In this document: positions 57,250 through 64,000 of the stretch, in pieces
Position numbering within the stretch: the stretch's first letter is position 1
Layout of the letters: the number at the start of each line of letters is the position of its first letter
The notes under the pieces: generated by a model
Told to the model about the DNA's origin: nothing
Databases searched by the model: none
What the model saw: only the letters and a program-made list of their open reading frames with translations
Made by a program: the position numbers and the translations under genes
Origin: Abelmoschus esculentus
Taxonomy: Eukaryota > Streptophyta > Magnoliopsida > Malvales > Malvaceae
Direction of reading: 5' to 3'
Assembly (NCBI GenBank): GCA_035048815.1
Contig: JAUCBN010000023.1
Location: forward strand, 813,501-877,500
Length of the DNA: 64,000 nucleotides

Positions 57250-59174
57250 GGAAGATGGAATTTGTGAAGATAGATAATTGCTCATCAGTGGCTGGTTGTA
57301 TTCTGTTTTGAGAAGTTCGTTACCTGTCTGTTTGTATTCTGTTGTCCATGTGACTTTTGATGTTGTAATAATTTCCTTCACCAAATCAAAAACAGAAGTT
57401 GAATTTGCTAGATGAGTCAAACCTTTTGTCATATTCCATCAACCAAGGGCAAACATTCCAACACATTGGTTATATTAACAGGAAGTTCAACTACATGTCA
57501 AGCATTACCTAAAAACCTAAAGCAAATGACATGTAAGACCATATCCAATTCAGAAATGGATTTGGACAAGGCAAGTCTGAGAGACCAGGATTTGGATTTT
57601 CCTCGAAAAGCTGAACTTCCAGACATGGCATCAGGTCATTAGGATGCTTTATAGGTTGCATGATTTAGATGATAGCATTGAAGAATAAAACAAAAATACT
57701 AACAAAACGAACCGAACAACCCTGAAGAAGCCAAATACAGTAGTACTAACATTCACTTAGCTAAACATATCATGAAAATGTGGCTCAAACTATGGAACTT
57801 TGAGAACTGAAGTTACTTAAGCCAAAGACAGATAGTTGCAGAAATTAAGGTTAAAAAAACCCATATTTGTTCCAAGCTCCACAAATTTATATGACTAATG
57901 TGATATATTCTGGAATCACAAATGGAATTATATGTATTGTACATAACAAACACCAGCAAATAGTCTAACAAGTAGTGCAGATAAGAAACAAAGAAGGAAA
58001 AAAGGAAATGAAACCAGAGCTAGTCCTAGAGCAGGGGACAACAGTGTTCTGCCCCTTTCTATTTCTAGCACTAAAAAATCGAATTCTAAACTCTAACCCT
58101 AAAGATATAATTTTTAAAATTTTAGTGTGAAACATAAATAAGATACGTCGGTGGTGGATGCAGTCATTGTCAGTGTCCACCCTGAACTTTTTGAAATTTA
58201 CATATTTCCCTTCAATTTTTTAAAATTTTATGAGTTAGTCTTTTAACTTTTTTATATTTATGAGTTATGTATACCCTGAAATTTTAAAATTTTATATGTG
58301 TATACTCTCAAATGTTTTTCTGGATCCGCCGTTAAGACACAAGAAATGGAGATTTTTATTCCTAGAGCATGTTACTCACCTTGAATGCAATATCCCGGGG
58401 TGACTTTGCCAACCCAGTCCCAGTGGACTCGACTGCACCACGCCCTCGGTCATGGCCTGTCTGGTCATGGCCCAACAACGAGAGGTGAGCCTTATCACTC
58501 CCACAACCCAAACCTACATGAAATCAATGAGAAGAGCCCCACTGCAAATTTATCTTTACCTGGAAAACCAAAGTCTATCCCGATAGGTCATAGCCACACG
58601 TATCCATCAACGTGGAAGCAAACCAAAGGCAATCCAAAAATATAAACTACGACTACGCCCTCCTTTTCATACATTTTTTTATCTCTCTAAATTATGCAAA
58701 AAATACAAAACCAAATCTTTACCTTCTTCTTAAAGCCTTAAATTTGTTGCAGATTTTTTGTTAGGTCATTTCCTCCTTTGCTATTCTCTTCTTCCTACTC
58801 TCTCACTTTGCTTTTGCTAAATTCTGATTTCTGTGGAAACCCCCTTTCTCTCTCTTTCAAAACTCATCAAAATTTAGAACCCTAATTTCACTTTCTGTTT
58901 TCCCCTTATTTGGAGCTCAAAAGATACTATTTTTGAGGTTTTCTTTTGGAAAAAATGGTGATTCAAGCCTGAATACTGATAGTAGATCCACTGCCTCCTT
59001 AATATTTTATAAAGATTTTACCTTGAAATTTCAGCTTTCCTGTATGAAAGTTTAGTTTTCAATAGTTATCGACTTTGAATAATTTAAACTTTTGTGTTAA
59101 TTTCTTATCCATTGGTTAGCTCCTCAAAAGAACCCAATTTTAGTTGTTGTTTTTAAATCTAGATTGACCACTTC
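57250..59174. other. 3' flank of RLP copy 2 and leader region of the next gene
   Basis: The first 250 bp repeat the 3' flank of copy 1 (52720-52980). A hAT MITE lies at 58147-58332. From about 58700 the sequence becomes pyrimidine-rich (CTCTCTCTTTC near 58845), like a plant 5' leader. A five-codon upstream frame starts at 58955 and another short one near 59044. Confidence 0.5.
58147..58332. mobile_element. Short hAT-type MITE (186 bp)
   Basis: TAAGATAC at 58139-58146 and TAAGACAC at 58333-58340 form an 8-bp duplication with one mismatch. The ends are GTCGGTGGTGGATG and, reverse-complemented, ACGGCGGATCC. The interior is the reverse complement of the 7195/40376 type. Confidence 0.7.
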
Positions 59175-62100
59175 ATGTCAGTAGAAAGGTCATTTGAAGC
59201 CTGGGAAGAGGTCCAACGCCATGGCCTGGACCTTGCCGATCGGCTAGCTCAAGGTTTTAATGGCCTAATCCATTCCCACATGAATCCCCCTTCGTTCTCA
59301 TGGCCAAATCCTCCAAAAACCATGCTTTTCGATCTCGAGTTCGCTTCTCAGTCCTTCGTCAAAAAGGATTTTGGCCTTCCCATTGACAAGTCAACCATTT
59401 TTGACATCGGTGGTATTGGGAACACGATTGGCAGAGTTGGGGCGGATTTCAGTGCCGGCTTGAATGGGTTGGTGCAGCAGTTCTTCAGAAGTTTGCCCAT
59501 CCCATTTCGTGCTGAGGAGAGTGCAGTTTTGCCGGTTAGAGGTGATATGATTTTAAAACGGCAAAAGGTTGAGGCGGGTGGAAATGATCTGGAGGGCTGG
59601 GTGGGATTTTCAGATCCATCAAAGGATTTCGGGTTTGTTGAAAGCGAGGGTGGTTCAGAGGAACTGGAGGATGAAGAAGAGGTTTCAGGGTTTAATTTGA
59701 AGTCTGCTGGATTACTTGGGAGACCTCAGGTAAACAAGCACATAAAGTGAGAATCTTTGAGGAAAGTTAGTGGCTTGAATTATGGAGTTAATTTGTGTTA
59801 GATTCTTGAAGAATTTCTATGTTGTGTTTGAAATGTTAATAAGTGACAAGGCTTAATAGTTGGAAGAAGGGAAATTGTCTATATTATATAATTGATCCAT
59901 ATGCTAATGTGTTTTTGTGTGTTTTTCTTTGCAGCCAAAAGGATTATAACTGATAGTAGATTAATATTTAGTGGTATTGTGCCGATGTTCGTGAAATATA
60001 ACAGTGTGTATTTTTAGTTTTAGACACACCATTAATCATTTACAAGACAGGCAAGAACAATTAGCATGGGATATGTGGTTATCTAGGATAGTTCTTTTCC
60101 CAATTCTAAACTAACAGTAAAGGCTTTTGATAAAGACGTCTATTTAGCTAGTGCAAGTTATGAGTACTTTCCCCCTTTTATATGAACAGAAAGATGGGAT
60201 AATAGCAGATTAGTTGTCTGTTAACTTTGTTTTCATTTTGAACTGAATGAAAACTTATTTGTGATTTTGACTGGCTATAACTTTTTCATATATGTTCTAA
60301 TTGGTTTTTTCTGTTTCGCTGTGGTTAATCTTTGTTGGCGGCAGGGACTCATAAATATTAGCTCGACTTATGAGAGCAGAACACGAGCTTTAGAAAGTAA
60401 TTTGGTTGCAAGGGGAGACCTATGGAGGGTAGAGGCATCAAATGGCAGATCTACATCAGGAAGTGACAACTCTTTGTTTCTTCTTCAGCTTGGACCAGTG
60501 CTCTTCGTTAGGGACTCAACACTTCTTTTACCAGTTCATCTATCAAAGCAACATTTGCTTTGGTACGGCTATGATAGGAAGGTATGACAATAATTTCATG
60601 AAATAATTGTTGTTAGATATAAGATTTTACATGTAGGAAACAGGAGTACCAAGAAATTTGCATTTATGTTCTATTGAACTTAATTTTGCAAGGCCTCATG
60701 GAACTTAACTGTTGAGAGTTACTTATGCTCGATGTGGTAATACCATTAAGTTTATATTGATTTTTGTCCAACGATACATCATTTTGTCTTTAGTCTTATG
60801 CTTAGAATTTCTGTCTCCTTTCTCCCCCTTATATTTGTGTGTTGTTTGTGGAGTGGAGATGCCGGGATGGCTTTTGCATTTCCTACCCTAGAATCCTCTG
60901 ATACCTATCATCATTGGTTTTTATAAAATGCTATAAGTCCCTCTAATGACTCACTATAGTAGGAAACAATAGTTCTCATCTAGAATCGGAAGATGCTAAA
61001 GGAAGTTGATATAAAATTTGTAGAAATCCGGACAATGGAATACATTTTGATCTGAACTGATCAAAACTTAAAGGTTAAGTTCCTTTATGATGAAATTCTA
61101 TTTATTCCAGTTTTAAGTGTTCGGATCATTTAGGTGACTTCATACATCATTATTTCTTGTTGTTAAGACACACTTATTCATTTTACATGGTTGTGCGTGT
61201 ATATTGAAACCTGAACATATAGTACGGCTTGAGCCTTATGTTTCTCAAATTGTTGCATTTCATTCTCAGCTGATAATTTCTTGATTGCAGAACGGAATGC
61301 ATTCTCTTTGTCCAGCAATATGGTCAAAGCATAGGAGATGGCTATTAATGTCAATGCTATGTGTTAAGCCTTTAGCCTGTGTAAGTTGGTGGTGCTTTTG
61401 AATCATTTTGTACAGTGTTTATGATTATGTTTCAACACTCTTGAGTTTCTAAAATACCCATGTTTTCTCTATTAATATTGCAATTAGATTGTTGATTCAA
61501 AAATTTGACTTCTCTTGCACACTAAAGACCTCCAAAATTTTTAAACAACGCTCATAGGAAATACTGAACCATGCTGAATAAGCATTAGAACTTAGACTTT
61601 TGGTACTAAATATTCGATAAAGTTTTGTTGGTTTGCTAACATAATCACTCTCTTCTTTCTCAACTCTTCCTTCTTCACGCAGTCATTTGTAGATTTGCAA
61701 TTTCCAAATGGACAGCTCACCTACATATCTGGTGAGGGGCTAACAACAAGCGCTTTCCTACCTCTTTGTGGGGGACTTCTTCAGGCACAGGGCCAATATC
61801 CAGGAGAAATGAGATATAGCTTCTCCTGCAAGGTAAGTTCCTGAGCTTTTACCAGCATAACAGGAAGCAAAGAAATAATTATTTAGGATTTCGCCAAATG
61901 ACTGTCTCTAGGATTTATTTTTTCCATTTTTGGTTCCCTATATGAGTGCTAAATTTCTTGTTTTGATAATTCATCAGAATAAGTGGGGAACTCGCATCAC
62001 ACCAATGGTGCAATGGCCAGACAAATCATTTACTCTTGGTCTCTCACAAGCCTTGGCTTGGAAGCAATCGGGTCTCATGATGAGACCATCCATTCAATTC

Positions 62101-62600
62101 AGGTGAGAATCTACTAATGTCTATGTTTCACTTCACATACACGTTTGTTCCGGTTATTATGCGGTACTCATTTATCTATATTGTTTATGTTTTCCATTTG
62201 TATCCTGTATGATGTTAACTGGTTACTTTCTACATTCATGTGCAGCTTGTTTCCAACGTTCGGTGGAAGTAATCCGGGGTTGCATACCGAAGTGATTCAC
62301 ACGGTGAGGGAGAATCTCAATCTGATCTGTGGCTGTGCTCTGGCAGCACATCCTTCTGCATTTGCATCCGTATCAGTAAGTCACCCTATTGTAAAATCAT
62401 TGTGTTTTTCCTTCTTTTCGAGTGTTCTTCTCGATGGTCATTCCCATACTCATTTCTTTCTACCAATCATACAGTTTGGACGCTCTAAGTGGAACGGAAA
62501 TATCGGAAAGTCGGGAATCGTAGTAAGAGTCGACACTCCTCTTTCCAATGTCGGCCGTCCATCTTTTTCCGTTCAGATCAACAATGTCATCGAGTTCTGA
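59175..62600 (+). CDS. Conserved plant protein of unknown function, seven exons, possible beta-barrel
   Basis: Exons 59175-59729, 60345-60581, 61291-61380, 61683-61832, 61978-62102, 62246-62375 and 62475-62600 total 1413 nt and encode 470 residues. The start MSVERSFEAWEEVQRHGLDL opens an amphipathic helix. Residues about 155-175 are acidic (GGSEELEDEEEVSG). From about residue 185 the text has short alternating polar/hydrophobic stretches rich in Gly, Ser, Trp and Tyr (LFLLQLGPVLFVRDSTLLLP, GEMRYSFSCKNKWGTRITP, FTLGLSQALAWKQSGLMMRP) and it ends PSFSVQINNVIEF with a final Phe, which is how membrane beta-barrels look. There is no signal peptide and no hydrophobic helix. I do not recognise a named family. 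An organelle outer-membrane barrel is an inference. Confidence 0.8.
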
Positions 62601-64000
62601 TCCTTTGACATCCAAAATCTGCTGTTGAAGTGTATATAGAACCTCATTGCACATAAAATAAATGATACCACATGTGAATATCATAATGCTACTTGTGTTA
62701 ACTATATTACTCTCTGGTCCTACTTTGGAGATTTATCTGGTGTTTTGCTAGATTATCAGGTCAAAAATTTTGGTTTCTGTTTCTGTTTTAGCCTTTCATT
62801 TGTCATACCAGAACAAGAAATAATTTTACATGGAAAGGGTTATTTTTTTACTTTAGGGTTTAATCCAACTTATTAATGCTATCATTTTGGATTTGATGTC
62901 CAATATAAACGATTGCCTTTTCATATCCTTGTCCGAAAAACATTGGCCAACAAAATTTGTATAGGTTTAGGGTTTAATTTTAACGGTTTTGAAATTAGGT
63001 GTTATGGTTAGAATTTAAGATTTAAGAATAAAGTTTAGTTTATATATTAAAAGGTCATATTATACTAGAATTTAAATTATGATCTTTTAGATTTAACCCT
63101 TAAATTAAGACACATAAACTTTATACTTCGTCAAATATCACTTAAATTTAAGTTTAATATCGATTATATTATTAAATTAAAAATTAAATTATTTTAACAC
63201 GAAATTTTAATTTAAGCTTCAGTTCTATCAAATAAAATCTCTTTAATTCGTTCATATTATCAATTTAATGAAATAGTGATATAATTATCATCTTTTACTA
63301 ATAAATATAAACATTCTAAGCAAGTTTTAGGAAAACAATAATCTGTGTAAGAAAAAAAACAGTGACTAATTTATTTGTTAGGGGTGTTTTCGCTAAAAAG
63401 TAAATAATTGATCATAAAATATATTTTATTTTTATTTGTGAGAATTAAATTTCTGATCTCATGATTAAGAGACGAGTCGTACAATCATCGTATTATATTT
63501 CATGATTATTATTTTATAAGTACTTTGAAATTTCATAAATAACAAAGAAAAGGAGGGAATCTAATTCAAGTTTATTACAGACAAAAGAGTCTGAAAAAAG
63601 GAACAAAGAAGAAAAGAATGTTAGGAAACTTGGTTCATAAATGAACCGTTTGTTGCAGCAAATTTTCTCATCAATTTCCAAAAGACAAACCCTAAAAGAA
63701 AATGTCAGAAAAAACAAAAAAGAAAACTCCTGTCTGCTGGAAAATTCAATCTGGAGATATTACTGCCTACACTTGTCTGCTGATGCCTGATGGGTCATTG
63801 TTATCATTTCAAATTTCTTCTCTACCATAACAAACATTCTTTTAGAATCTCAAGAAATTCATGAAGCTTTAAACCCCAAAACAAAACCATGGGAGCTGCT
63901 GAAAATGATAAATCAAAAACAAAGCTTTATACTAGAAAGAAGATGTTACAGAAAAGATAATACGAAACGTAGTTTTACATGCAAGAGTCACGTGCTTAAC
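62601..64000. other. 3' flank and AT-rich intergenic DNA
   Basis: The 3' UTR of the preceding gene occupies the first 100-300 bp. From about 63500 the sequence is purine-rich and could be the 3' UTR of a minus-strand gene beyond the window, but no coding exon is visible. Confidence 0.45.

Noticed and set aside
59935..59970. CTTTGCAG acceptor as the start of a second exon in the unknown gene
   Set aside because: Reading from it meets a stop after four codons. The acceptor at 60344 continues the frame cleanly.
62145..62600. Continuous 151-residue frame across the last exons of the unknown gene
   Set aside because: It reads through two clear introns (before 62246 and 62376-62474). The spliced exons give the consistent protein.
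1..64000. tRNA, rRNA and CRISPR-like arrays
   Set aside because: No cloverleaf with A and B boxes, no rRNA core sequence and no regularly spaced repeat-spacer array was seen on either strand by eye.

Overview
This is nuclear DNA from a flowering plant. The supporting evidence is spliced genes with GT/AG introns, AT-rich intergenic DNA full of short inverted-repeat transposons, and plant-only families (BES1/BZR1 transcription factor, GIL1/IRKI family, LRR receptor kinases of subfamily XII, Cf-type receptor-like proteins). The general look suggests a rosid dicot, possibly Malvaceae such as cotton, but I cannot prove the species from the sequence alone.

Layout. 1-1780: the 3' end of a transposable element carrying the last three exons of an unrecognised gene. 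1781-12304: a tandem array of small secreted signalling-peptide precursors (four intact genes, two broken ones) ending in a SPSPGxG[H/N]-type mature peptide of the CEP/PIP kind. The array grew by segmental duplication and was later invaded by hAT-type and other MITEs. 13918-15237 (-): a GIL1/IRKI-like (DUF641) gene. 18218-20617 (+): a four-exon plant UBTD-like protein. 21504-25444 (-): a ten-exon gamma-glutamyl hydrolase. 26254-36215 (-): two tandem LRR-XII receptor kinases, the first a decayed pseudogene, the second intact (1111 aa), with an LRR scrap between them. 36216-43917: transposon-rich and gene-poor, with an LTR-type segment and a fragment of an LRK10-like kinase. 43918-46572 (+): a BES1/BZR1 homologue. 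49494-57249 (+): two tandem LRR receptor-like proteins, each broken by one different single-base frameshift, plus a small remnant of a third copy. 59175-62600 (+): a seven-exon conserved gene of unknown function, possibly a beta-barrel protein.

How the parts relate. The housekeeping genes (folate hydrolase, UBTD-like, GIL1-like, BZR-like) look independent of one another. The window also contains three multicopy signalling families in birth-and-death evolution: secreted peptide ligands, non-RD receptor kinases and kinase-less receptor-like proteins. I see no sequence evidence that the peptides and receptors here are partners. Exon boundaries were set by reading splice sites and checking that the summed coding lengths are multiples of three with continuous family-consistent protein. 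No transcript data were available.
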